Of a stretch of DNA of 37,975 bases, positions 25,650-34,268 are shown piece by piece. The notes beneath the pieces were generated by a model. The model was not told the origin of the DNA. It worked only from the letters and a program-made list of their open reading frames with translations, and did no database searches. Numbering within the stretch: the first letter of the stretch is position 1; every line of letters starts with the position of its first letter. Origin of the DNA: Candidatus Avisuccinivibrio pullicola (lineage in GTDB: Bacteria > Pseudomonadota > Gammaproteobacteria > Enterobacterales > Succinivibrionaceae); assembly GCA_018713485.1 (NCBI GenBank), contig DVOQ01000062.1, positions 1-37,975 of the forward strand, written 5' to 3'. A program made the translations under genes and the position numbers.

Positions 25650-26735
25650 TCAGTCATGGATCTCATTCTGTTTTTGCGCATTACGCCTAAGGCCAAAGTA
25701 CCGGGCAAGAATGTCCTCCTGCCGGCTCCACTCAGGCTCTTCCTCTTGCCCCTTTATAACCCCTTCTGCCATGGCTTTGCGCATCTGCTCCATGGACGGT
25801 ATGGCGTAAACCCTCGTGGTATCAAGCTGCTCATGGCCGAGAATGCCCGAAACCACCTCAAACGGCAGACCGTTGCGGAAAAGGTGGGTGGCTCTTGTTC
25901 TTCTGAGCATGTGAGGATGCACCTTAGAGGGGAATCCCTGATGCTTTTCAGCCGCAGAGGCAGCGTATTTGCCAAGCAGTGTCTGAAACGTCCTTGGCTT
26001 CATCTGCGTGGGCTTTCCGTCATGCATGGTGTAGAACAACCATGCACTGCTTTCGCTGTTCTTATGGAAAATCTCCATGTAGGTTTTAAGCACTCCTGCC
26101 ATATCATCGCTTAACGCTATCACTCTCTGCTTCTTGCCCTTGCCGTCAACTCTTACATAGGGAGTATCCCTTGAGCTGAGATTCAGCGAGTACAGTCTGA
26201 GTGCGAGGAGCTCCGATACACGGCAGCCGGTTTCGTACATAAGACCGATCATGATGCGGTCACGGTACCCCCTGCGGCCCACTGGTATTTCCTCCAGCAG
26301 CCACTTCACCTCGCTCTCGGAGAGGATTGTTCTGGCGGGCTTATCGGTTTTCATGGGCGGCACGCTGTCAACCCTTAGTCTCACGGACTGCAGCGTCACG
26401 TCCTCAGCTGCGGCATACTCTACGTAGGCCTTAAGTGCGGTCAGCCGTGCGTTAACCGTCACCGGGGAGTTGCCGTTTTCACTTTTAAGCCAGTCCATCC
26501 ATGCCCTTACGAAATCGCGGTTTAAATCACCGAAGCGGAAGCTGCCAATGGAGATGCCTAGCGAGTTAAGGTATTTCCTGAGCATGTCCAGGGATGTGCG
26601 GTAGGTGTCAACCGTGTGGCTGCTCATGCCGTTGCCCGGGAGCCAGTTAACCAGCCATTCAAAGGTGCGGCTGAAAAACAGGGGACCTTTGCCTGAGGTG
26701 TCGGTGCTCAGCGCGTCGCTGCTATCCTGCGTCAT
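25650..26735 (-). CDS. Tyrosine recombinase, third gene of RIT-like trio
   Basis: About 361 aa from the ATG at 26735, preceded by AGAGGA; a TTG at 26744 is less likely. The N-terminal SAM-like core-binding domain (about 20-105) contains SSHTVDTYRTSLDMLRKYL. The catalytic domain carries ETGCRVSELLAL (first Arg), a Lys in GKGKKQRVIAL, HPHMLRRTRATHLF (His and second Arg), LGHEQLDTT (third His) and the Tyr in RVYAIPS. All catalytic residues are present, so the enzyme may be active. Recombinases of this class cut and rejoin DNA site-specifically. It overlaps the end of the second recombinase by about 14 bases, consistent with translational coupling in the trio. Confidence 0.88.
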   Translation of the reverse strand: MTQDSSDALSTDTSGKGPLFFSRTFEWLVNWLPGNGMSSHTVDTYRTSLDMLRKYLNSLGISIGSFRFGDLNRDFVRAWMDWLKSENGNSPVTVNARLTALKAYVEYAAAEDVTLQSVRLRVDSVPPMKTDKPARTILSESEVKWLLEEIPVGRRGYRDRIMIGLMYETGCRVSELLALRLYSLNLSSRDTPYVRVDGKGKKQRVIALSDDMAGVLKTYMEIFHKNSESSAWLFYTMHDGKPTQMKPRTFQTLLGKYAASAAEKHQGFPSKVHPHMLRRTRATHLFRNGLPFEVVSGILGHEQLDTTRVYAIPSMEQMRKAMAEGVIKGQEEEPEWSRQEDILARYFGLRRNAQKQNEIHD

Positions 26736-27754
26736 GATTTTCAAAGTCCTCTCTCGTAAGAAGCCTGCTGCGGTTAAGAAACTCCCTCACTGCCGGCACC
26801 AGGTGCTCAATCTGACGGAAATAGCCGTAGGTCTCGTTAATCGACTCGTGCCCGAGGTGACGGCTGAGATAGGGCATGAGTGCGTTAACGTCCTTTCCTT
26901 CATGTGATCCTGTGCACTACAAAGGTATTGCGCAGCTCTCTGACCCTGGGCCTTTTACCCTCATCTTCGCTGTCAGGATAGCACTTAAGCCACGCATCCC
27001 TGAAGCGCTTCGTCACAGTAGCGCCTCTGATATGCCTTTCGGGGGTTACAGTGGATGGAAAAAGCCATTCGGAGAACATTCCCGTGCCGTGCAGTGCCTC
27101 CTGACAGCGTTTCAGCAGATCAAGCAGCTCCTGCGGGATAAAGACAAAGCGGTGTTTGTCATTCTTGGCCTTATCAATCAGAATCCTGCCCGTATCCCAG
27201 TTAACGTTTTTAACTTTAAGATGCGTAACTTCGTTAACTCTCATCCCCGTGCAGAAATACATCCGGAAAATCACCGGCAGCATAATGGCAAGGCGCTCAC
27301 TGGAAAGACGTTTACGGCTGTTCTGACCCCGTCCCCGTCTGGTAACGAGAAGAGCCTCGGTGTACTCATTGTCCACAAAGCGGATAAATAAGGCAAACTC
27401 ATCAAAACCCGGCACATAGGGAGGATTGCAGGGATGCCATCTGAAAACCGGAGCCACGTAGGCGGCATGTCCCATGGCTATCATATCGGCGGCGAGGTTG
27501 CGCACCGAATTAGCGCGATCATTACGCGAGTTAAAGCTTTCCGTAGGCCGCTTCACGCACCATGCACTGACGATATCCTTTGTCAGCTCCCCGGTGTCAA
27601 AGCCGGGGTGTTCCCGCAGCCACCTGTCAAATGCATACAGACGCCGTGCTACGGTGTTGTAAATAAATCCCGATGATCTCTTTGAGTCCACAAAGTTTTT
27701 AATATGCGGTGCAAGACGTGAACTGTACGGATATTCAATAATTCCGGAACTCAC
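26722..27754 (-). pseudogene. Tyrosine recombinase, second gene of trio, frameshifted
   Basis: The main frame (284 aa from the GTG at 27754) has an N-terminal core-binding domain and YFCTGMRVNEVTHL with the first catalytic Arg. It stops at TGA soon after LRNTFVVHRI. One extra base there (near 26905) displaces the rest. The next frame continues as HEGKDVNALMPYLSRHLGHE and then NETYGYF, supplying the GH motif and the nucleophile Tyr, and ends at 26722. Read as one gene it would be about 344 aa. The start GTG overlaps the first gene's stop (GTGA). Inactive as written unless the shift is programmed or a sequencing error. Confidence 0.8.
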
Positions 27755-28076
27755 AGCATCCTCCCCGTATACTCAAGACCGTCAAGTGTCAGCGGAACCT
27801 CTGCCATGCGGTCATTATCCGTATCAAGATATTTAGAGATGTTTGCCAGCCCCGAATGCCCGAGGGCCAATGCCACGAGGACCGGATCAGTTGCAGCTGA
27901 TCTAACCAGTGACGAGGCAAAGGTTCTTCTCAGAATGTGAGTGCCGCAGCGTCTGCCTGTAAGATGAAACAGTCTGAAGTTCAGTGCCGTTCTTCCGCAG
28001 ACCCTTTCGGGGTGGGACGGGCTGTTGCTGACAAAGATAAAGGGAGAATCAAGATCGGGTCGCTCTTTCCTTATGT
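27751..28076 (-). pseudogene. Tyrosine recombinase, first gene of trio, 5' part lost
   Basis: The last 107 or so codons of a recombinase, open from the IS junction at 28076 to the TGA at 27751. The C-terminal motifs are clear: RCGTHILRRTFASSLV (His and Arg), LALGHSGLANISKYLD (His and the nucleophile Tyr), then a short tail ending YTGRML. The N-terminal domain and first Arg are missing because of the IS at 28077. Its stop overlaps the GTG start of the next gene by GTGA, the coupling typical of such trios. Confidence 0.8.
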
Positions 28077-30123
28077 CCTAAATTTCGGGGGAAATGTATT
28101 AAGTGACCCCGGTCCTGCACTTATCTGACATCAGTCCTACCCCTCAATTCTGAAAAATCCCTGTATAACAGTTATTTCCGCTCTGGTGGATTGTGTTTTC
28201 TTCGCTTTTTGATTTAATACATTTAATAGATCAAATGTATTAAATGCGGTGGCAGTCATGTTTCTTCTCAATACGCAGGTTGACGTGCCGGCACAGGGCA
28301 TTGCCCTGTGGAAACGCGGCACGATCACCTACTGCTACAGGCTCATTCCCGTAGAGGGAAAGTCCAGTCCGGCAAGAAAGCTCATCGGAAGACTGGTCAG
28401 CAGCGCGCCTGACTGCACCCGCATGTATCCCAATGAGACCTACTACGGACTTATGGGGCTTGAACTGCCGGAGATTGACTACGCGCAGATCTCAAAAGCC
28501 GGCAGACCGGGCTCTGCCGTCTATAAGGAAGGCTCGCAGATCTTCCCCGGGTTTGCGCTCATGGCCTATGCCGCCCTTGAGAGAAGCGGGGCCATGCCCT
28601 TCCTGACCGGGGCCTTCGGCGAGACCAAGGCCCATCAGATTGCCTTCCTTGCCACGCACTACTGCGCGGGCTACACCTCCACCGAAGATCTCGCCATGCA
28701 CTCGGTGGTGCACAACGTGCTTAAGGGCGCTCAGGGGCTGACTAAACAGGGAGCGTCGGAACTGCTCTCTAAAGGGATCAGGAAGGAGCAGATTAACGCC
28801 TTCTTTGACCGGTGGATCCCGCTTGCCGCCGGACACGACACCGCCGCCTACGATGTCACCGCCCTGCCCACTCAGGCCAGGAACATCATCGAGGCCGAGT
28901 TCGGCTATACCCACGGCGGGCCGCCGCTGCCGCAGGTCAACTACGCGCTGTTTACCAATACCGTCACCGGCATGCCCATCTTCTATGAGCACTACAGCGG
29001 CCCGCTTACGGATAAGACCGCGCTGCTTAAGGTCATGGACACCGCTAAGAGCCACGGCTTTAAGGGGGTCAAGGCAGTGATGGACAGGGGCTTTGCCTCG
29101 GGGGACAACATTGACGGCCTCATGAAATCGGGCATTGACTTCGTGATGGGCGCGCCATGCTCCTTTAAGGAGGTGAAGGAGAAGCTCACGGAGTTCGGGA
29201 AGCGGGAGTATTTCCCGTTTGACAGCCGCGTCTCCGACCTGAGGCGCGACGGAACGTTCTCGGAGGAAACCTGTTTTGCCGAAACCTCGGACTATGAGTG
29301 GAAGGGAAGGAAGCTGAGGCTCCACCTCTACCGCAACGAGGCCGAAAGCGGACGTCAGAGGGCCTCGTTTTCGTCACGGGTGCTTTTCTGCCGCAGGTAC
29401 GCTCAGGAGCATGACGCCATGCCCGACTTCGGCCCCTGCCGTGAGGCAGCCTCCTGCTTTTACAGGGAGAAGGGTAAAAACGGGCACTGGATCATGGATA
29501 AGGATGCGGTGGAAGACCGGCTGGCGCGCATGGGCTGCTTTGCGCTCTTCTCCTCCCCGGGTGCGTGCCTGGACAGTGAGAAGGCACTTCAGATCTGCCG
29601 TTCACGCGAAATCGACGAGGAGCTCTTCAACTGCCTCAAGACCGACGACTGCGGCTCTCCCCTGCGTGTCCACAGTGACGATGCCCTCGAAGGCAGGTTC
29701 TTTGTGCTCTTTCTTTCCGCTGTCATCAGGCGCTTCATTCTCTCCCGCACCAGAGAGATGCTGAGACAGGGAGGGCACAGCTTCCGCCACCTCACCTACA
29801 CGCTTAACCTCGTGCAGGTCGAGCTCAGAGGAGACGGCTCCCTGCACATGGTAAAGGACGTGCCCGGAATAACCCTTTCGGAGATGAGTCTCATCGTCGA
29901 CCGCGACGTGGCTAAGAAGCTCGGGCTTAAGGATACGTACACGGCAAAGCCTAAGCGCAGGGCCACTAAGGCTGAGATGGCACAGAGGAAAAAGAAGCCC
30001 AGACGCCCGAGAGGACGTCCGCCGAAGAAAAAGGAAGAGACTAAAGAGAGCTCAGAGACCGGTCCCGGCCAGAGTTAGCGATCGCGGGGGAGTTCGTTAA
30101 TACATTTCCCCCCGAAATTTAGG
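28077..30123 (+). mobile_element. Intact DDE insertion sequence (IS4/IS1634-type), 2.05 kb
   Basis: Terminal inverted repeats of about 26 bp, beginning CCTAAATTTCGGGGGAAATG at 28077 and mirrored at the right end (to 30123), flank one transposase gene. The flanking bases (TTATGT on the left, ACTTAAC on the right) do not form a target duplication. The left side is a recombinase gene and the right side is another element, so deletion or recombination followed insertion. The same ends are seen back to back at 8545-8588. Confidence 0.85.
28258..30078 (+). CDS. DDE transposase of the 28077-30123 IS
   Basis: 606 aa from the ATG at 28258, with GGTGG upstream; a GTG at 28249 is an alternative. Catalytic segments as in IS4/IS1634-type enzymes: AAYDVTALPTQ (first Asp), LPQVNYALF and IFYEHYSGPLTDKT after it, KAVMDRGFASGDN (second Asp) and ALEGRFFVLFLSA (Glu). 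The C-terminus is very basic, with an AT-hook-like RPRGRPPKKK, suggesting minor-groove DNA binding. No frameshift was seen, so the IS may still be active. Assignment to a named IS family is tentative. Confidence 0.85.
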   Translation: MFLLNTQVDVPAQGIALWKRGTITYCYRLIPVEGKSSPARKLIGRLVSSAPDCTRMYPNETYYGLMGLELPEIDYAQISKAGRPGSAVYKEGSQIFPGFALMAYAALERSGAMPFLTGAFGETKAHQIAFLATHYCAGYTSTEDLAMHSVVHNVLKGAQGLTKQGASELLSKGIRKEQINAFFDRWIPLAAGHDTAAYDVTALPTQARNIIEAEFGYTHGGPPLPQVNYALFTNTVTGMPIFYEHYSGPLTDKTALLKVMDTAKSHGFKGVKAVMDRGFASGDNIDGLMKSGIDFVMGAPCSFKEVKEKLTEFGKREYFPFDSRVSDLRRDGTFSEETCFAETSDYEWKGRKLRLHLYRNEAESGRQRASFSSRVLFCRRYAQEHDAMPDFGPCREAASCFYREKGKNGHWIMDKDAVEDRLARMGCFALFSSPGACLDSEKALQICRSREIDEELFNCLKTDDCGSPLRVHSDDALEGRFFVLFLSAVIRRFILSRTREMLRQGGHSFRHLTYTLNLVQVELRGDGSLHMVKDVPGITLSEMSLIVDRDVAKKLGLKDTYTAKPKRRATKAEMAQRKKKPRRPRGRPPKKKEETKESSETGPGQS

Positions 30124-30655
30124 ACTTAACAGCGATCACCTGTTCTATTTCCATCGATCACCCCGATCGGTTAAAACCTCTCTTTGCTAAAGGTCAAAAG
30201 AGTGCAGCTTTGTTCTCAGACTTAGAGGTTCATTACTGAGGAGATGATCTGCGCCGCATCCCGCACTTTAAGAGATCTTACGGCATGAATCGTGCGCGGT
30301 TTAACATCCAACGGCTTTTGAAGGAAGAAATCACCCCGGTACCTGAGCCCTTACGCAGCGCCGCATTTCCAGTTATTACGTCCAAAGTGCGCTGCGAACA
30401 TTTAAGCGATGCTCTAACTCCTGATAGTGCAGCTTACTAAGTGACAGTGTTAGCAGATAAACCGGCCAGAACGAATCGATCGACGGTAAAGGAAAAGCGT
30501 CAGAGTAAACACAGGTGATCGATGTTAGTGGAAAAGAGTTGTGTAAAAGCAAGTGATCAGTGATAGTGGAAAAGTCAGTAGAGTGTAGTTTCTAAATTGG
30601 CGTTTTGGTGATCGGCAGTGATCGATGGAAATAGAACAGGTGATCGGTCTTAAGT
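30124..30655. mobile_element. 0.53-kb element relic with 38-bp inverted repeats
   Basis: 30124-30161 and 30618-30655 are inverted repeats of 38 bp with 2 mismatches (core CGATCACCTGTTCTATTTCC). Outside the right arm lies AGAAAACTCAC, like the tip of the IS21-like element (TGAGTTTTCT); the matching left tip was replaced by the IS ending at 30123. GTGATC recurs near the right end (about 30512, 30549, 30608, 30618, 30640), two copies being followed by a TAGTGGAAAAG-type sequence. Inside, 30133-30440 reads as one coding-like frame with a stop at 30237-30239 (fragment RRIPHFKRSYGMNRARF), not recognised. Probably a decayed IS21-like or similar element. Confidence 0.6.
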
Positions 30656-30662
30656 AGAAAAC

Positions 30663-31229
30663 TCACTGTGTCATGGTCAGCATTCCCGCGCACATCATGC
30701 ACGGCTCCAGGGTTGTATAGAGCGTGTAGTCCTTAAGATACGTTCCTTCCCCCTCACACTTCAGGAAATTGGTCACGAGCCTCACTTCCCCATGCTGTGA
30801 GCCATTAGTGAGAACGCGGTTAGAGTTGCGCGCGTAATACGCCACCTCCCCCGTCGCGTTTTTCACTAGCACCGAGCCGATATTGTGCCCGCGCGTTTCC
30901 TCTAGCCACTGCCAGTCATGTCTTACCACGCACATCGCCAGCAGTGAATAAAGGTAATCGCGCTCCGCCTCCGCAGAAGCCTTCGGATCCTCTAAGGTAA
31001 AGCTACACTGTCCTGCTTTGCCCGATGGCAAAGCCTGGATATCAGTCTCATGGCCGGTGTTACCCGCGTTCCAGGTCTCGCCACATGCCGCCCTGTCACT
31101 GCCCACGATACCTTCCGTGGGTTGAGTGACTTTCATGACCACGGGTGTTGTCTCACCTTGCAGCGTACTGCCGCTAAGGAACAGGGCAAGGCTCAGTGCC
31201 ACAGAGAAAAACATGAGCCTGTTTCGCAT
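30663..31229 (-). pseudogene. Truncated second copy of the deaminase lipoprotein
   Basis: 188 aa, closely matching the first 188 or so residues of the 19545-20531 protein, including the HGEVRLV and LEPCMMCAGM zinc motifs. It ends three residues later (LTMTQ) at a TGA formed at the junction with an element end. The C-terminal 110 or more residues are lost. The lipobox cysteine is replaced by serine (LFLSGS), so it would not be lipidated even if exported. The ribosome site and 5' region are conserved. Most likely a decaying duplicate. Confidence 0.8.
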
Positions 31230-31363
31230 AGATCACTCCTTTGTTTTGTTTACCGCGCTATTTTTAAAAGTCGTACAAACGGGTGTCAGGTAAGGTCTTA
31301 CCCTGAACACGGGCCAAAACTACACGACTCACGTCACTTTAGCCTGCCGCCTAGCGCTGTTAT

Positions 31364-31400
31364 CAACCCGTAACGCCCTGATTAACCCCATCACGCGCAC
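31364..31400. repeat. Duplicated deaminase upstream region, copy B, first block
   Basis: Matches 20634-20669 upstream of the intact deaminase gene (shared core TTAACCCCATCACGC-like). The second block of this copy is displaced to 33643 by the IS at 31433-33630. Nothing else was recognised in 31230-31432. Confidence 0.65.
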
Positions 31401-31432
31401 TCAATCAGCTCCCTGAGCATTCCTTGCTCTAA

Positions 31433-33630
31433 ACCGTCATTGCACAGCAGTTTTTTAGGAATTATTTCTTTATGTATTTCCAGTGGATAACTGCCGTGCT
31501 AACGGGTTATGCCGCCGGATCATCCCTGGCGGCACAGTAGGAGGTCACATTCTCATAAGTGTAGGTACTGTCCATGTAATAGCGGCACCACTCCGGCCCC
31601 ATCTTGAAAAGAAGCCCTTTGAGAGTGTCGGTGACACCGGAGATTTCCACGCTCCGACCCCTTACCGTCAGCTGGATGTTGCTGTTGAGCATGTACTGCT
31701 TAAGTCGTCTCAGCGTCAGCCTCTTTCCGTATTCGGGATCTCTGTGCCATGACCCCTCAAACTCAAGCAGTTCCTCAGTGCTGGCAATGGCTTCGGCAGC
31801 ATCGTCGTCTTCATCCTCCCATGCCCTAACGCCTGAACCGTCAAGCTCGGCAAGCAGATCAAGCCCGTGCAGATTAAGCTCCGGGGCAGCCTGCCTTAAC
31901 CGGTATTCAATGGCTGCGTGCACCAGCAGGCTCAGGGACATAATCCACATGAGTGCCGTGATGCGGCGGGGGGTCTTGAGATAGATGGCATCAAGCATAA
32001 CGGAAGGGTCCCTGGCAGTACGCCAGGCTCTCTCAATGACGCTCTGACGCATGTAGGTCTCCAGCAGTTCGTTCATCTTCCATTTGCGCTTCGTGTCGGT
32101 GGTTGCAATGACGTAGCGGATTTCACTGGCCACCCACTCCTCAATCCTGTCCTCATCGACGGAGGCTACGGCATATACCCTGACGGCTACGGTCTCAAAG
32201 TCCTCAGGGGGTGCGTTCTTCTTTGGACGACCGGGCTTTCTGTACTTAAGCACGTCTTCATAGCGCAGATCTTCAACCTTGCAGAAGCGGCACTTCCTGA
32301 TGATTTCGCCCGCGTTCTTTTCGGCATCCGCCCTGCATTTTGCGGGACTGGTTCTGAGTTTCCTGAGCTTTTTACCCAGCTCATTAAGCTCCTTTGCCGC
32401 ACGGCGCCTTGCCGTCTTCATCTTGCTTTCACGCATGGAGCCGTTGCTGACGAGCATCAGCCTTACCGTGGTTTCTCCTGCCTTAGCGGTTCCGCACCAC
32501 GCGGCCACAGGTCCGTCAGGCTCGTTGACGTAGACGGGAGCAGACTCTCCGGAACGGGTTCCGTCAAAGCACTCCTGCGCCATTTCAAGCTTATCCGGCA
32601 CTCTTGAGACAACATGCAGACCGTGCTTCCGCGCTTCGGCCAGGATATCGGCGGTGAACAGCGCGCTGTCGCCCACGAGATATTTAAGATCGTCAAACAT
32701 CTCCGCCAGCATTGGCCAGTCCTCACGGATCATCTCAAAGAACGAGGTCTTGTCATTAACGTTGCCGCTGACGGAGCGGGAGTAGACGGGCAGACCGGTG
32801 ATACCGTCCACGAGCCCCAGAAGAATGACCTGTGGCAGGTCAGGACGGTGGTCCCTGCTGTAACCGTGGGTGATTTTAAGTTCGGACATGTCGTCCTGCT
32901 TTGGCTCACCGTCCATGTGAAAGGAAGTGCTGTCAACATGCACCTCGCTTACGTTGACACCGAGCCTTGTGCATACCTGCGACGCGCATTCGGTAAAGAG
33001 CCGTCTCGGATCGTAATCTGCAATGGCATCAAGCAGACGGGAAAGAGTGGTACGCCCGAGGTCGCGCGGCTGCACGTCGGCGTTAAGAAGCGCGCAGAGA
33101 GGTGTCATGGCGAAGTACTCGCCGGTACGGTAGACCGTCTGATAGGGCGAGGACAGCAGCTGCATGACCATGGACTTGACCATGGCTCCTGAGTTGATGC
33201 TGAAATTGGATGAGGTCTTGCCGAGCTTCCGGTCAATCAGCTCCTCAAGGCCAAGGATATCGAATGCAGCCGCCGCCATGCCGTGGAACCCTATGGAAAA
33301 GGTCCGGATTTCAGGTTCCCTGTGCAGTTTCCCGGCACCGCCGTGGGCGGATATTTCCATGCGCTTTGCAATCAGCGCCCACTGATCCATTTCATCGGGA
33401 AGGTCGGTATGTGCGGTATCGTTCACCGGTCAGCTCTCCGTCTAAACACTCTTATCTGACGTTAGCAGAGAATCTTTCCCGGGACCAGGGCCAATATTAA
33501 GCCGTGATCCTTATCACACAAATTTAACAAAAAGAGCTTGACTTTTTCGACAGAGAAGATCGGAATATAAGGTTATGCACAGCAGAAAGGGGGCAAAATA
33601 ATTACCTAAAAACTGCTGTGCAATGACGGT
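31433..33630 (-). mobile_element. Intact DUF4277-type (IS1634-like) IS, 2.2 kb
   Basis: Terminal inverted repeats begin ACCGTCATTGCACAGCAGTT at 31433 and are mirrored to 33630, differing mainly by one T. CTAA flanks both ends (31429-31432 and 33631-33634), a probable 4-bp target duplication. It splits the duplicated deaminase upstream region, so it arrived after that duplication. Confidence 0.85.
31507..33426 (-). CDS. DUF4277-type DDE transposase (IS1634-like)
   Basis: 639 aa from the GTG at 33426 with GGAGAG 8 bases upstream. The N-terminal DUF4277 part is GFHGMAAAAFDILGLEELID. The catalytic segments are EVHVDSTSFHMDG (first Asp), DLKYLVGDSALFTAD (second Asp) and QSVIERAWRTARD (Glu). A basic KPGRPKKN stretch (about 400) resembles an AT-hook. 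The C-terminal 110 residues include a short acidic stretch (EDEDDDAAE). The frame is intact. A decayed relative lies at 24205-25631. Confidence 0.88.
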   Translation of the reverse strand: MNDTAHTDLPDEMDQWALIAKRMEISAHGGAGKLHREPEIRTFSIGFHGMAAAAFDILGLEELIDRKLGKTSSNFSINSGAMVKSMVMQLLSSPYQTVYRTGEYFAMTPLCALLNADVQPRDLGRTTLSRLLDAIADYDPRRLFTECASQVCTRLGVNVSEVHVDSTSFHMDGEPKQDDMSELKITHGYSRDHRPDLPQVILLGLVDGITGLPVYSRSVSGNVNDKTSFFEMIREDWPMLAEMFDDLKYLVGDSALFTADILAEARKHGLHVVSRVPDKLEMAQECFDGTRSGESAPVYVNEPDGPVAAWCGTAKAGETTVRLMLVSNGSMRESKMKTARRRAAKELNELGKKLRKLRTSPAKCRADAEKNAGEIIRKCRFCKVEDLRYEDVLKYRKPGRPKKNAPPEDFETVAVRVYAVASVDEDRIEEWVASEIRYVIATTDTKRKWKMNELLETYMRQSVIERAWRTARDPSVMLDAIYLKTPRRITALMWIMSLSLLVHAAIEYRLRQAAPELNLHGLDLLAELDGSGVRAWEDEDDDAAEAIASTEELLEFEGSWHRDPEYGKRLTLRRLKQYMLNSNIQLTVRGRSVEISGVTDTLKGLLFKMGPEWCRYYMDSTYTYENVTSYCAARDDPAA

Positions 33631-33642
33631 CTAAAGATGGAG

Positions 33643-33724
33643 AGCTACCCAAACCTACGCGCATCTATCCCAAAATTCTGAACCATGTGGGTATTGTCTG
33701 CCTAATAGGAGAGAAATACAAGAG
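33643..33724. repeat. Duplicated deaminase upstream region, copy B, second block
   Basis: Near-identical to 20691-20771 (shared stretches AGCTACCCAA and ATTGTCTGCCTAATAGGAG). It marks the far end of the duplicated module. Beyond it copy A meets the AT-rich KAP genes and copy B meets the 58-aa gene. Confidence 0.75.
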
Positions 33725-33774
33725 CAAAAAAGGGGTATCTTTAGGGAAAGTGATGTGGTAGATTTAAGAGGAAT

Positions 33775-33808
33775 CAAAAAACACCCTAACCTACAGCTAG
33801 GGTGTTAA
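33775..33808 (-). terminator. Intrinsic terminator of the 58-aa gene
   Basis: AACACCCTA and TAGGGTGTT form a perfect 9-bp stem (minus strand, 33779-33806) followed by TTTTTTGATT. It starts about 16 bases after the small gene's stop codon. Confidence 0.8.
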
Positions 33809-33821
33809 GGATTCTATTCAC

Positions 33822-33998
33822 TTATATTTTTTCTTTGCGAACCCCTTTATATGGGGTTCCATCTTTTTTACCTCCCATAATTTCACCGGTCTCGGTGTTC
33901 CGCTTATACCAAATGCCCGTATGTTCGTTGTAGAACTGTGAACGGTTGCTTACAGAGCCGATTCTAAATTCGGACATATGGGCTACATTTTTTGCCAT
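33822..33998 (-). CDS. Small conserved-looking protein, 58 aa
   Basis: ATG at 33998 to TAA at 33822, with AAGAGG 8 bases before the start. The protein opens MAKNVAHMSEFRIGSVSNRS and continues with YNEHTGIWYKR, TGEIMGGKKDGTPYKGVRKE. It is basic and soluble, with no signal. The repeated Gly-Lys turns (GGKKDG, YKGVRK) suggest a small beta-rich, possibly nucleic-acid-binding protein; similar short proteins occur in mobile DNA, but I cannot name a family. A terminator follows and a palindrome lies upstream, so it is an independent transcription unit. AT-rich compared with the kds genes next to it. Confidence 0.75.
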   Translation of the reverse strand: MAKNVAHMSEFRIGSVSNRSQFYNEHTGIWYKRNTETGEIMGGKKDGTPYKGVRKEKI

Positions 33999-34062
33999 AT
34001 TAATTACCTCTTAAATAAATAAGTAGTCTCATAAAACCTGAAAGTTTCCTAAAACACAGCAC

Positions 34063-34089
34063 ATGTGTCTTATGACACATATACTATAC
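34063..34089 (-). promoter_or_regulatory. Likely promoter and operator of the 58-aa gene
   Basis: ATGTGTC (34063-34069), TTAT, GACACAT (34074-34080) form an 18-bp inverted repeat. On the minus strand TATAGT (about 34082-34088) lies directly upstream and could be a -10 box, placing the palindrome over the transcription start, as for a repressor site. No good -35 box was seen. Confidence 0.4.
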
Positions 34090-34122
34090 ACCATTTATTG
34101 TTGAAATCATAACTATTAAGAA

Positions 34123-34186
34123 ATTTTTTCACACTGTCTCAGTTAAAATAGATATATCAACTGAATTGATCTGATCGTGAAAAAAT
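34123..34186. other. Nested inverted repeats between the 58-aa gene and kdsD
   Basis: ATTTTTTCAC (34123-34132) pairs with GTGAAAAAAT (34177-34186), and inside it TCAGTT (34139-34144) pairs with AACTGA (34159-34164). The region is AT-rich. It may be a regulatory structure or the scar of an insertion; a small hairpin (CAGTT-CTGA-AACTG, 34208-34221) nearer kdsD could be the kds terminator. Confidence 0.35.
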
Positions 34187-34268
34187 CTCCTTAAAAATCA
34201 TAAAGAGTCAGTTCTGAAACTGTTATTTCTTTTGACTGGCCGTAATCACCTTAAAGATCCAACTATGC

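Larger units (their letters stand above)
25585..28076 (-). mobile_element. Degraded three-tyrosine-recombinase cassette (RIT-like element)
   Basis: Three tyrosine recombinase genes lie in a row on the minus strand with overlapping ends, the arrangement that defines RIT (recombinase in trio) elements. The first is 5'-truncated by the IS at 28077, the second has a frameshift, and the third is intact. The right-hand boundary at about 25585 cuts a transposase gene, so the cassette inserted into the older IS. The other boundary is lost. Confidence 0.7.

Noticed and set aside
28492-29325. 277-aa minus-strand frame opposite the DDE transposase
   Set aside because: Antisense to intact transposase motifs; no start signal; composition is that of a shadow frame.
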